DNA of 5,556 bases from an uncultured Lachnospiraceae bacterium (lineage in GTDB: Bacteria; Bacillota; Clostridia; Lachnospirales; Lachnospiraceae), in the NCBI GenBank assembly GCA_946533525.1, contig CAMNBW010000120.1, positions 1 through 5,556 of the forward strand, in the 5' to 3' direction. Under the pieces are notes generated by a model that saw only the letters and a list, made by a program, of their open reading frames with translations, made no database searches and was not told the origin of the DNA. Shown piece after piece: positions 1 to 5,556 of the stretch. Each line of letters begins with the position of its first letter. Position 1 is the stretch's first letter. The translations under genes and the position numbers were made by a program.

Positions 1-4
1 TCTG

Positions 5-1195
5 TTATTTAAGCAATGCCATACGGTCGGGATCATCTGCGAATACTTCCTTTGCATTGTCCTTTGTTACGACTACAGGAGGCAGCTCGTATATGGCTAC
101 GTCTATCTTGCCGTTATTTGTCGTAACATCAGTTGCGGGCATGCCGTTTCCTGCCTGAAGAGAGTCGATGATCTCTATTGTCTTTGCTACAAGGTCTGTC
201 GTAGGCTTAGCGATTGTAGAATACTGCCTTCCCGACCATACCCACTCAACTGACTCGTTCTCTGCGTCAAGTCCTGAAACTACAGGTATCTTCTGTCCCG
301 CGTTCTCGCATGAGGTGATGATGGCTCTTGCTATACCGTCATTAGGTGACAGAACGCCGTGGATCTCCTTGTCTGAATAGAAGCCTGAAAGCAGTGAATC
401 CATTCTTGCCTGTGCCTTTGAATTATCCCAGTCAGCTGTCGCGCACTGTGTGAAGTCTGTCTGTCCGGATACTACAACAACTGTGCCGTCGTCTATCTTC
501 GGCTGGAGCACTGACATAGCTCCGGTAAAGAAGTTAGGTGCATTGGGGTCTGCGGGGCCGCCGCCGAAAAGCTCTATATTGTAAGGGCCTGCTCCTTTTT
601 CCTTCTCAAGACCTTCAAGAAGAGCCTGAGCCTGAAGTTCACCGGTCTTTACACTGCCGAACTGAACTACTCCGTCAACGCCTGTGGTGTTCTCAAGAAG
701 TCTGTCATAACCGATGACATATATGCCTGCGTCCTTGGCCTGCTCAAGAACCGAACCGAGCTGTGAGCCGTCTACAGGTCCGACTACAATAACCTTTGCG
801 CCGTTCTCGATCATGGACTCTATCTGTTGCTGCTGCTGGGGAACCTTCTGGTCAGCCGCCTGTACGATGGGCTCATAGCCTGCCTGTGCAAGCTGATCCT
901 TAAACATTGTCTCTGCTTCCTTCCAGTTCTGAGTGCCGAGCCAGGGAAGGGATACTCCTATGGCTGCACCCTTCTCAAAGCCCGCGGATGCTGAGCTATC
1001 CGCTGCCGCGTCTGCCGTCGTGTCTGCTGAGTCTGTGTCCGCTGCCGCATCAGCAGTTGCCTCTGCTGCCGGCTCTGCCGCAGTGTCCGCTGCGGGAGCG
1101 CTTTCAGCTGCGCCTTCCCTTCCTCCGCATCCTGTCAGGGATACGATTACCATACCTGCTGCAAGCAATGTTGACAAAAGCTTTTTCTTGATCAT
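5..1195 (-). CDS. chvE: ChvE-like multiple monosaccharide-binding lipoprotein of a CUT2 ABC importer
   Basis: Extracellular sugar-binding component of the importer encoded just upstream; it should capture monosaccharides and deliver them to MmsB. 396 residues from the second of two adjacent ATGs (1195). AGGAGG lies 7 bases before that ATG but only 4 before the first (1198), so I prefer 1195. Seen: a lipoprotein signal (basic MIKKK, hydrophobic core, lipobox LTGC with Cys23), an Ala/Asp/Ser/Thr-rich tether at about 24-72, then a type I periplasmic-binding-protein core (Peripla_BP_4 type). Core landmarks are GVSLPWLGTQNW (80-91), IESMIENGAKV, YDRLLEN (163-169), NIELFGGG (206-213), SPNDG (283-287) and SGLDAE (307-312). 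They line up with Agrobacterium ChvE as I remember it (YDRL, NIELFGG, GAMSVL, LSPYDG, VSGQDAE, QYSTI). ChvE proteins bind aldoses such as glucose, galactose, arabinose or xylose; the exact ligand here cannot be read off. Last gene of the operon; nothing after its TAA is visible. Confidence 0.92.
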   Translation of the reverse strand: MIKKKLLSTLLAAGMVIVSLTGCGGREGAAESAPAADTAAEPAAEATADAAADTDSADTTADAAADSSASAGFEKGAAIGVSLPWLGTQNWKEAETMFKDQLAQAGYEPIVQAADQKVPQQQQQIESMIENGAKVIVVGPVDGSQLGSVLEQAKDAGIYVIGYDRLLENTTGVDGVVQFGSVKTGELQAQALLEGLEKEKGAGPYNIELFGGGPADPNAPNFFTGAMSVLQPKIDDGTVVVVSGQTDFTQCATADWDNSKAQARMDSLLSGFYSDKEIHGVLSPNDGIARAIITSCENAGQKIPVVSGLDAENESVEWVWSGRQYSTIAKPTTDLVAKTIEIIDSLQAGNGMPATDVTTNNGKIDVAIYELPPVVVTKDNAKEVFADDPDRMALLK

Positions 1196-1202
1196 CATTA
1201 AA

Positions 1203-1208
1203 CCTCCT
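1203..1208 (-). promoter_or_regulatory. Ribosome binding site of chvE (AGGAGG)
   Basis: The minus strand reads AGGAGG, a full anti-Shine-Dalgarno match, 7 bases before the ATG at 1195 and 4 bases before the ATG at 1198. The spacing favours the second ATG. It is a closer consensus match than the AAAGGA sites before mmsA and mmsB, which fits the high binding-protein level these importers usually need. Confidence 0.8.
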
Positions 1209-1251
1209 CTTTTTTGTTTTGATAATCATAAGTGTTCATTTTATATAGACT

Positions 1252-1278
1252 CCGCGGCAGCCTTCCCGCTGCCTGCGG
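1252..1278 (-). promoter_or_regulatory. Intercistronic mRNA stem-loop between mmsB and chvE
   Basis: CCGC (1252-1255) and GGCAGC (1256-1261) pair with GCTGCC (1268-1273) and GCGG (1275-1278), giving a 10-bp GC-rich stem with one bulged base (1274) and a 6-base loop. In the minus-strand transcript it follows the mmsB stop by 12 bases and is followed by AGUCUAUAUAAAAUG, not a run of U, so it is not a standard intrinsic terminator. Stem-loops at such positions in binding-protein transporter operons (for example mglB-mglA and malE-malF in enterobacteria) protect or partly terminate transcripts and set unequal gene expression. That role here is an inference. Confidence 0.6.
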
Positions 1279-1290
1279 TCAGTCACGTTT

Positions 1291-2484
1291 TCATTTCTTT
1301 TCCGATGAAGATGTACGTCCGTTCCTCTTGTTATAAACATCAAATGCTACTGCTGCCAGAAGTACGAAGCCCTTTATGACCTGTGTCTTGTCTGCTCCGA
1401 CGCCCATGAGCATAAGTCCGTTATTAAGAACCGCCATCACAAGTCCGCCGACCATGGTTGCAAGTATTGTTCCCACTCCTCCGGAAACTGCTGCTCCTCC
1501 GATAAATACTGAAGCGATCGCGTCCATTTCCCATGAGGTTCCGTCAGCCGGTCCCGCCGCCGTGGATCTTCCTACGAAAAGTATCCCCGCTACAGCTGAC
1601 AGAAATGACATGTTCATCATTGTGAGGAAATATGTCTTCTTGACGTTTACGCCCGAAAGCGCTGCTGCGCTCTTATTGCCGCCTACCGCATATATATGAC
1701 GGCCGAATTTTGTGCGCTGTGTTATCGTGTGATAGATGATTATAAGTATCAGCAGTATAAGCCCCGGTACAGGAAAGGAAGTTCCCTCACGGCCCGATCC
1801 GAAAAGCCAGGTGAAATATGCTATCAGTACAGTGACCAGACATATCCTTGCCGCAAGCGCCCATACCGGCTCCTTAACTCCCGTAGCCTTAGCCTGGCGG
1901 TTGTATTTTCTTATCTGCAGGATGATGAAAACCGCTATTCCGATGATGCCGAGTACAAGCGTGGAATTGTTCATTCCAGTAAAGGTCGGCCCCCATTCGG
2001 GAAGATAGCCTGCACCGAACCATTTAAGCTCCTGCGGAGCTGCTACTGATATTGACTTTGATATCCATATGACACCGCCTCTGAATATCATCATTCCGCC
2101 CAGGGTCGTGATGAAACCCGGTATCCCGAGCTGAGCCAGGAAGAAGCCATGCCATGCACCTGCAGCAAGACCTATGGCAAGCGCGATCAGAACCGTAAGC
2201 CACCAGGGGAGACCCAGATCCCTGTATGCTATGGCCATCACCATTCCGGCAAAGCCTGCGACCGAACCTACGGAAAGGTCGATCTGGCCTATTACTATGA
2301 CCATCAGCATTCCCAGAGCCAGTACCAATACATATGCGTTTCCCGAAAGAAGATTCTGAAAATTCGATGATGTAAGCATTCTTCCGCCCGATATCACGTT
2401 AAAGATGATTATCAGCGCTGCCAGTGCCACCACCATTGTGTACTGACGTAAATCTCCTCCCAATACCTGTTTTATATATTTCAT
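1291..2484 (-). CDS. mmsB: MmsB/GguB-type CUT2 monosaccharide ABC transporter permease
   Basis: Integral membrane channel of the sugar importer, expected to work as a dimer with MmsA on the cytoplasmic side and ChvE outside. 397 residues, very hydrophobic, with roughly ten membrane segments (for example about 15-31, 51-66, 95-115, 174-190, 212-229, 239-251, 290-305, 325-357 and 366-382). BPD_transp_2 family landmarks are GQIDLSVGS (66-74), GIPGFITTLGG (120-130), a cytoplasmic coupling-loop segment AVGGNKSAAALSGVNVKKT (266-284), and glycine-rich GGAAVSGGVGTI (329-340). The length matches XylH and GguB (about 390-400) rather than RbsC or MglC (about 320-340); the difference is an extra middle section around 190-240. 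ATG at 2484 is preceded by AAAGGA (2496-2501) with 11 bases between. The gene starts 31 bases after the last base of the mmsA stop, so the two are co-transcribed. XylH-like specificity cannot be excluded. Confidence 0.93.
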   Translation of the reverse strand: MKYIKQVLGGDLRQYTMVVALAALIIIFNVISGGRMLTSSNFQNLLSGNAYVLVLALGMLMVIVIGQIDLSVGSVAGFAGMVMAIAYRDLGLPWWLTVLIALAIGLAAGAWHGFFLAQLGIPGFITTLGGMMIFRGGVIWISKSISVAAPQELKWFGAGYLPEWGPTFTGMNNSTLVLGIIGIAVFIILQIRKYNRQAKATGVKEPVWALAARICLVTVLIAYFTWLFGSGREGTSFPVPGLILLILIIIYHTITQRTKFGRHIYAVGGNKSAAALSGVNVKKTYFLTMMNMSFLSAVAGILFVGRSTAAGPADGTSWEMDAIASVFIGGAAVSGGVGTILATMVGGLVMAVLNNGLMLMGVGADKTQVIKGFVLLAAVAFDVYNKRNGRTSSSEKK

Positions 2485-2514
2485 TGCTTTTTCCGTCCTT
2501 TCCTATTGATTAGA

Positions 2515-4053
2515 TTAAGCTATGGATGTTATGGTCATTTTCTTCATGAGAGCTTCCTGATTCGCCTCGCCTCTTTGCAGCTCTCCGGTGATGGTGCCCT
2601 CAAAGATTGTATATATCCTGTCCGCCATTCCCAGTAATTCGGGAAGCTCCGAAGATACAAGCACTACCGCCTTCCCCTGATCCGCAAGCTCATGGATCAG
2701 CTTGTATATTTCATACTTGGCGCCCACATCTATGCCTCTTGTCGGCTCGTCAAGTATCAGAATCTCCGGCTCGGTAAACATCCACTTGGAAAGGACCACC
2801 TTCTGCTGATTTCCTCCTGACAGGGTGTTTACTCCCACGTCTACATCAGCCGCCTTTATCCTCAGGGATTTCCTGTATTTCTCAGCAGCTCCCTTCTCTT
2901 TATCAGGACTTATCAGTCCGTGGGATAATATCGCTTCAAGATTGGCCGATACCACCGTCTGGGATATTGTATCCAGAAGGTTGAGCCCCAGATTTTTTCT
3001 GTCCTCGGGAACATAGGCTATTCCGTTCTTTATGGCCGCTTCCACCGATGTCAGGGTAACCTCCCTGCCTCTTATCTTTATGGTGCCGCTCTTATATATC
3101 CCGTAATTTCTTCCGAAGATGGAACGCATAAGCTCTGTCCTGCCTGCTCCCATGAGTCCGGCAAACCCGACTATCTCGCCAGCCCTTACATTGAAGCTTG
3201 AGTTCTTGCAGACCATCTTGCCTTCTATCTCAGGGTCCTCGATGTTCCAGTCCTTCACCTCAAAGATCACTTCCCCGGGATGGGATTCGTGCTCCGGATA
3301 CCGGTTTTCTATGGAACGTCCGACCATCGAGCGTATGATCTTGTTTTCATCCACATATCCGTCTTCGATATCGTAGCTGTCAACGGTCTGTCCGTCTCTT
3401 ATGACCGTAACCGAATCAGAAACCTCTGCAATCTCGTTTAATTTATGAGAGATCATTATGCATGTTATGTCGTTGTTTCTCAGCTCCTTCATCAGAGCCA
3501 GGAGATTCGCGGAGTCCGACTCGTTTAACGCGGAGGTCGGTTCATCCAGGATCAGCAGCTTGACATTTTTCGACAGTGCCTTTGCTATCTCTACCAGCTG
3601 CTGCTGTCCGACGCCCATGTGCTTTATGAGCGTATCCGGATCTATCGACAGTCCTACTCTCAAAAGGATCTCGCATGTGCGCTGACGTTCGGCATCCCAG
3701 TCTATGAGGCCGTGGTTTAATATCTCATTTCCCATGAAGATATTCTCCGTTACCGAAAGCTCCGGGATCATCGTCAGCTCCTGATGGATGATAGCGATTC
3801 CCGCATTCTCCGATTCCTTGATATTTTTGAATTTCATTTCCTTTCCCATGAAGAAGATCTGTCCGTCATAGGTTCCGTGGGGATATACCCCCGATAAAAC
3901 CTTCATCAGAGTTGATTTGCCGGCTCCGTTTTCCCCGCATATTGCATGAATGGAGCCTCTGCGGACTTCCAGGGTAACATCGTCCAGTGCCTTGACTCCG
4001 GGAAATTTCTTAGTGATGCCTTTCATCTGAAGGATAAAAGGATTCTTTTCCAT
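2515..4053 (-). CDS. mmsA: MmsA/GguA-type CUT2 sugar ABC transporter ATP-binding protein with two ABC domains
   Basis: ATPase that drives sugar import through MmsB. 512 residues from ATG 4053, close to XylG and other family members (about 500-515). First ABC domain: Walker A GENGAGKST (40-48), Q-loop Gln91 in HQELT, degenerate signature MGVGQQQ (146-152), Walker B LLILDEPTS (166-174), switch His203. Second domain: Walker A replaced by GLMGAGRTE (299-307), with Arg where Lys is normal; YVPEDRK (347-353) is typical of this family; signature LSGGNQQK (411-418); Walker B ILILDEPTRGID (431-442); VSSELPE (466-472) with no switch His. This asymmetry is normal for RbsA/MglA/XylG proteins and implies one strong composite ATP site. 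An in-frame ATG at 4101 would add 16 residues but has no ribosome binding site, whereas AAAGGA lies 8 bases before 4053. First gene of the operon. Confidence 0.95.
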   Translation of the reverse strand: MEKNPFILQMKGITKKFPGVKALDDVTLEVRRGSIHAICGENGAGKSTLMKVLSGVYPHGTYDGQIFFMGKEMKFKNIKESENAGIAIIHQELTMIPELSVTENIFMGNEILNHGLIDWDAERQRTCEILLRVGLSIDPDTLIKHMGVGQQQLVEIAKALSKNVKLLILDEPTSALNESDSANLLALMKELRNNDITCIMISHKLNEIAEVSDSVTVIRDGQTVDSYDIEDGYVDENKIIRSMVGRSIENRYPEHESHPGEVIFEVKDWNIEDPEIEGKMVCKNSSFNVRAGEIVGFAGLMGAGRTELMRSIFGRNYGIYKSGTIKIRGREVTLTSVEAAIKNGIAYVPEDRKNLGLNLLDTISQTVVSANLEAILSHGLISPDKEKGAAEKYRKSLRIKAADVDVGVNTLSGGNQQKVVLSKWMFTEPEILILDEPTRGIDVGAKYEIYKLIHELADQGKAVVLVSSELPELLGMADRIYTIFEGTITGELQRGEANQEALMKKMTITSIA

Positions 4054-4061
4054 ACCCACCA

Positions 4062-4067
4062 TCCTTT
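4062..4067 (-). promoter_or_regulatory. Ribosome binding site fixing the mmsA start at 4053
   Basis: The minus strand reads AAAGGA (inside AGGAAAGGA) with 8 bases before the ATG at 4053. The in-frame ATGs at 4062 (overlapping this site) and 4101 have no suitably spaced purine-rich site, so 4053 is the best start. Confidence 0.75.
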
Positions 4068-4106
4068 CCTTTTTTATAATCTTTATTCCTTCATAATCCA
4101 TATCTC

Positions 4107-4130
4107 AAAGCACATTTCTTAGTGTGCCTT
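4107..4130 (-). other. Weak stem-loop upstream of mmsA
   Basis: In the minus-strand RNA, AAGGCACA pairs with UGUGCUUU (8 bp including one G-U) around an 8-base loop. It lies between the putative terminator and the mmsA ribosome binding site. The plus strand has an A-C mismatch where RNA would form G-U, so the pairing suits minus-strand RNA better than a DNA operator. No U-tract follows it. Function unknown. Confidence 0.3.
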
Positions 4131-4148
4131 GCTGTGATTTTAGGTTAC

Positions 4149-4182
4149 AAAAAATAAGACGTTTGTTATAGTCACAAACGTC
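4149..4182 (-). terminator. Putative intrinsic terminator between the family 1 binding-protein gene and mmsA
   Basis: The minus-strand transcript has a perfect 9-bp stem, GACGUUUGU (4182-4174) with ACAAACGUC (4166-4158), around a 7-base loop, followed directly by UUAUUUUUU (4157-4149). Stem plus U-tract is the form of a Rho-independent terminator, although the stem is only moderately GC-rich. It would end transcripts arriving from the upstream gene about 170 bases after its stop codon and separate them from mmsA-mmsB-chvE. Alternatives are a leader attenuator, if a promoter lies just upstream, or a DNA operator, since its arm contains a copy of the ACAAAYGTCAT repeat. Confidence 0.6.
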
Positions 4183-4229
4183 ATTTATACAGTAAAACGA
4201 ATATCATGGATTTATATGACAAATGTCAT
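4174..4229. repeat. Pair of direct repeats ACAAAYGTCAT, 45 bp apart
   Basis: On the plus strand ACAAACGTCAT (4174-4184) recurs as ACAAATGTCAT (4219-4229), one difference in 11. The similarity extends leftwards: TTATA begins both copies at 4166 and 4212. A weaker inverted copy, ACAAATGCAAT on the minus strand, lies at 4238-4248 (9 of 11). Short repeats at fixed spacing upstream of a transport operon are typical of regulator binding sites. No regulator is identified. Confidence 0.4.
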
Positions 4230-4231
4230 AT
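4214..4231. promoter_or_regulatory. Perfect 18-bp palindrome, candidate operator
   Basis: ATATGACAAATGTCATAT is a perfect 8-bp inverted repeat around a central AA, in AT-rich DNA about 160 bp upstream of the mmsA start. A 2-base centre is too tight for a good full-length RNA hairpin and suits a dimeric DNA-binding protein. The GACAnnTGTC core has the same spacing as BlaI/CopY-type operators (TACAnnTGTA), but that is only a resemblance. It overlaps one of the two ACAAAYGTCAT repeats. Confidence 0.45.
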
Positions 4232-4240
4232 CGGGGGATT

Positions 4241-4326
4241 GCATTTGTAATGCCGCCGGACCGGCGGACTGGCGGATGCGCAGAAATCCGCATAGGAAAG
4301 GCGCAAGCGCCCGCGAATTTCGCGCG
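4241..4326. repeat. GC-rich block of consecutive small inverted repeats
   Basis: Read on the plus strand it holds GCATT/AATGC (4241-4253), CCGCCGG/CCGGCGG (4253-4267), GCGGAT/ATCCGC (4272-4291, with ATGCG/CGCAT at 4276-4293 as an alternative pairing), GGCG/CGCC (4300-4311) and CGCGAA/TTCGCG (4312-4324). GC is about 66% over 4251-4330 against about 30% over 4141-4240. It has no coding signs. It could be a structured 3' region of the upstream mRNA, an interspersed repeat, or a remnant of a small mobile element; none of these is proven. Confidence 0.5.
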
Positions 4327-4350
4327 AGAAACGCATTGATCTGCGTTTCT
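4327..4350 (-). terminator. Stem-loop abutting the stop codon of the family 1 binding-protein gene
   Basis: AGAAACGCA and TGCGTTTCT form a perfect 9-bp inverted repeat around a 6-base loop; its first base follows the TAA at 4353-4351 directly. In the minus-strand transcript the downstream bases are CGCGCG, so it lacks the U-tract of a standard intrinsic terminator and may instead shield the mRNA 3' end. Read from the plus strand the stem is followed by TTAATTATTA, so it could weakly stop antisense transcription. Confidence 0.45.
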
Positions 4351-5556
4351 TTAATTATTACGGAGGGTTTTCAGGAAGGTGTTTATATTTCTGGACTGTA
4401 TGATCTGCTCCATACGCAGGTTTCCGTTGCCGTTCAGTATTTCCTCCACAGAGATGTCAACTGCGTTGATAGCTTCATTATAGCCATAGAATCTGTGCTT
4501 TGAGACGGCATGGGTCATAGCGTATACAAGAGTTTCATAGCTCTGATGATGATTTTTCTTAAGCTCCGACTCGGTAACGCTTACACAGGGCGAGATGCCC
4601 TCGGAATACCTGAATATCTCGGACTGTATCTCTTCATCACAGGTGAGCAGCTTTATGAAATCCCAGGCCTCCTCCTTCATACGGCTGCCGGAATACATAG
4701 CAACAGACAGGGTATCAAGCCTTGAGCTGTTATCGCCGTCAACCCCGGCGGGCATGGTCAGAAAATCCCATTCAAAATCCGCATAACGGCTTGCGTGCAC
4801 CGGATTTGAGACATAGGCCCTGTAATTTGAGTAATACATCGGCTGGAAGGCCACATTTCCGTGCTCGAAATAGTCCGTGCTTCCGGCGTTCCTTATATTG
4901 AGTCCCTCAAGGGAATCGAGAAAAGCCAGAGCGTTGCCTGCTTTTTCATCGGTAAAATAGCATTCCGTGCCTGTTTCGTTAAACAGCATTACATCATTGG
5001 AGGAAAAGGCCTCTTCCCATCTGTAATTGGCTACTCCGTACTGATCCGTTGTCCCGTTCTGATCACTGTCTCTCGTAACTTTTTCGCATATCGAGCGGAG
5101 ATCCTCCCATTTCCAGTCCTTATCGGGCATTTTTACGCCCTCTGCTTCAAGGAGTGAACGGTTGACGAACATCAGCTCCGGCGCGCATTCAAAGGGAAGC
5201 GAGAACTGATATGAGTCAAGGCGGCCATACTCGTATGCCGCCTCATAAAAGTCCGCAGGGTCAAAATCCTTATCCGAACGGATGAATTCCGTAAGATCCT
5301 CTAATGCGCCTGCTCCCACCATGGTGTTCATATCCTCGGGAAGTATAAAAAAGACATCAGGGGCCTCTCCCTTCATCATCTGCTCCGCCAGCCATTCGGA
5401 ATAATCCTCCTTCAGTATGCCGCTCTCATATACTACCTTTATATGCGGATGCTCCGCTTCATATTTGCTTATAGCGTCGTTTATTATCCTGTGGGAATAC
5501 CCGTTGGCGGTATTCCAGTAGCTGTCGGAAAAGACGCCGACAGTGAGCACGGAATT
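4351..5556 (-). CDS. Extracellular solute-binding protein family 1 (CUT1/MalE-like), 5' end outside the window
   Basis: Extracellular binding protein for a sugar or oligosaccharide; ligand unknown. 401 residues are visible and the frame stays open to the window edge. The GTG at 5550 is probably an internal Val: VLTVGVFSDSYWN reads like the first strand of a mature SBP domain, so a lipoprotein signal of a few dozen residues is expected beyond the edge. Landmarks, counted from that GTG: APDVFFILPEDM (63-74) with GALEDLTEFI (81-90); FECAPELMFVNRSLLEAEGV (120-139), the usual 'NkdLleeaGv' segment; a W-W-E-D-L stretch (146-151); the loop DSDQNGTTDQYG (161-172), common in this family; and DFLTMPAG (262-269) with EEAWDFIKLL (293-302). 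These fit SBP_bac_1/SBP_bac_8 proteins, which normally serve MalF/MalG-type permeases. Here the next genes are a CUT2 importer, so it may belong to an upstream operon or act as a sensor. Aromatic-rich (YYSNYRAY, 239-246), which would suit sugar stacking. Confidence 0.85.
   Translation of the reverse strand, partial: NSVLTVGVFSDSYWNTANGYSHRIINDAISKYEAEHPHIKVVYESGILKEDYSEWLAEQMMKGEAPDVFFILPEDMNTMVGAGALEDLTEFIRSDKDFDPADFYEAAYEYGRLDSYQFSLPFECAPELMFVNRSLLEAEGVKMPDKDWKWEDLRSICEKVTRDSDQNGTTDQYGVANYRWEEAFSSNDVMLFNETGTECYFTDEKAGNALAFLDSLEGLNIRNAGSTDYFEHGNVAFQPMYYSNYRAYVSNPVHASRYADFEWDFLTMPAGVDGDNSSRLDTLSVAMYSGSRMKEEAWDFIKLLTCDEEIQSEIFRYSEGISPCVSVTESELKKNHHQSYETLVYAMTHAVSKHRFYGYNEAINAVDISVEEILNGNGNLRMEQIIQSRNINTFLKTLRNN

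Noticed and set aside
1215..1250. Internal promoter for chvE with TATGAT as the -10 box
   Set aside because: No -35 match at 16-18 bases upstream; the stem-loop explains the spacing better.
933..1379. Plus-strand open frame of 148 codons across the start of chvE and the end of mmsB
   Set aside because: It is the mirror of the Ala-rich coding region of chvE, spans the intergenic stem-loop and has no ribosome binding site or recognisable domain.
4054..4101. 16-residue N-terminal extension of MmsA from the ATG at 4101
   Set aside because: No Shine-Dalgarno sequence at the right distance; the extension is absent from usual family lengths, and the ATG at 4053 has a well-placed AAAGGA.
4080..4108. 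Possible mmsA promoter: TTGAGA (4108-4103), 17 bases, TAAAGA (4085-4080) on the minus strand
   Set aside because: The -35 matches 5 of 6 bases but the -10 only 3 of 6, so it is too weak to annotate, though its position would give a short leader.
4192..4209. CcpA catabolite-repression (cre) site around AAAACGAATATCAT
   Set aside because: Only the central A-rich part and CG match the cre pattern; the outer half-sites do not.
4140..4229. Three tiny minus-strand frames (MTFVI; MIFVLLYK, ending in an ATGA overlap with the next; and a 14-residue frame across the terminator), considered as leader peptides
   Set aside because: None has a ribosome binding site, and the similarity of the first and last comes from the direct repeat in the DNA.
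4216..4503. Plus-strand open frame of 95 codons through the hairpin block and the end of the family 1 binding-protein gene
   Set aside because: No ribosome binding site, no recognisable protein, and half of it is antisense to a clear gene.
5551..5556. GTG at 5550 as the true start of the family 1 binding protein
   Set aside because: The frame continues upstream to the window edge, there is no room to see a ribosome binding site, and the sequence begins inside the mature domain without a signal peptide.

Overview
The window looks like chromosomal DNA from a Gram-positive anaerobe of the class Clostridia, most likely a gut or rumen Lachnospiraceae. This is an inference from three things: binding proteins made as lipoproteins, AGGAGG/AAAGGA-type ribosome binding sites, and protein sequences typical of that group. 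No marker gene is present to settle the taxonomy. All four genes lie on the minus strand, so transcription runs from the right end of the window to the left. I see no RNA gene, insertion sequence, CRISPR array or convincing plus-strand gene.

Region by region, in order of transcription. (1) 5556-4351: the 5'-truncated gene of an extracellular solute-binding protein of family 1 (MalE-like, CUT1 type); its signal peptide lies beyond the window. (2) 4350-4054: a 297-base intergenic region packed with inverted repeats. A 9-bp stem abuts the stop codon, followed by a GC-rich block (about 66% GC) of small hairpins. Then comes an AT-rich part (about 30% GC) with a perfect 18-bp palindrome, two direct copies of ACAAAYGTCAT, and a hairpin plus U-tract that looks like an intrinsic terminator. 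(3) 4053-2515: mmsA, a double-domain sugar ABC ATPase. (4) 2484-1291: mmsB, its permease. (5) 1290-1196: a spacer with a strong stem-loop and an AGGAGG ribosome binding site. (6) 1195-5: chvE, the sugar-binding lipoprotein.

mmsA, mmsB and chvE form one compact operon encoding a complete CUT2-family monosaccharide importer of the ChvE-GguA-GguB / XylFGH type. ChvE is tethered outside the cell by a lipid anchor and a long Ala/Asp-rich linker and captures the sugar. An MmsB dimer forms the channel and MmsA powers transport by ATP hydrolysis. The binding-protein gene is last, and the stem-loop just before it may let it be expressed at a different level from the two upstream genes.

The upstream family 1 binding protein belongs to a different transporter class from the importer beside it, and no CUT1 permease is visible. 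It may be the end of another transporter operon, or a sensory binding protein controlling this importer, as XylFII does with LytS-YesN in clostridia. The window cannot decide. I found no clearly new biological system. The most unusual part is the structured intergenic region at 4158-4350.
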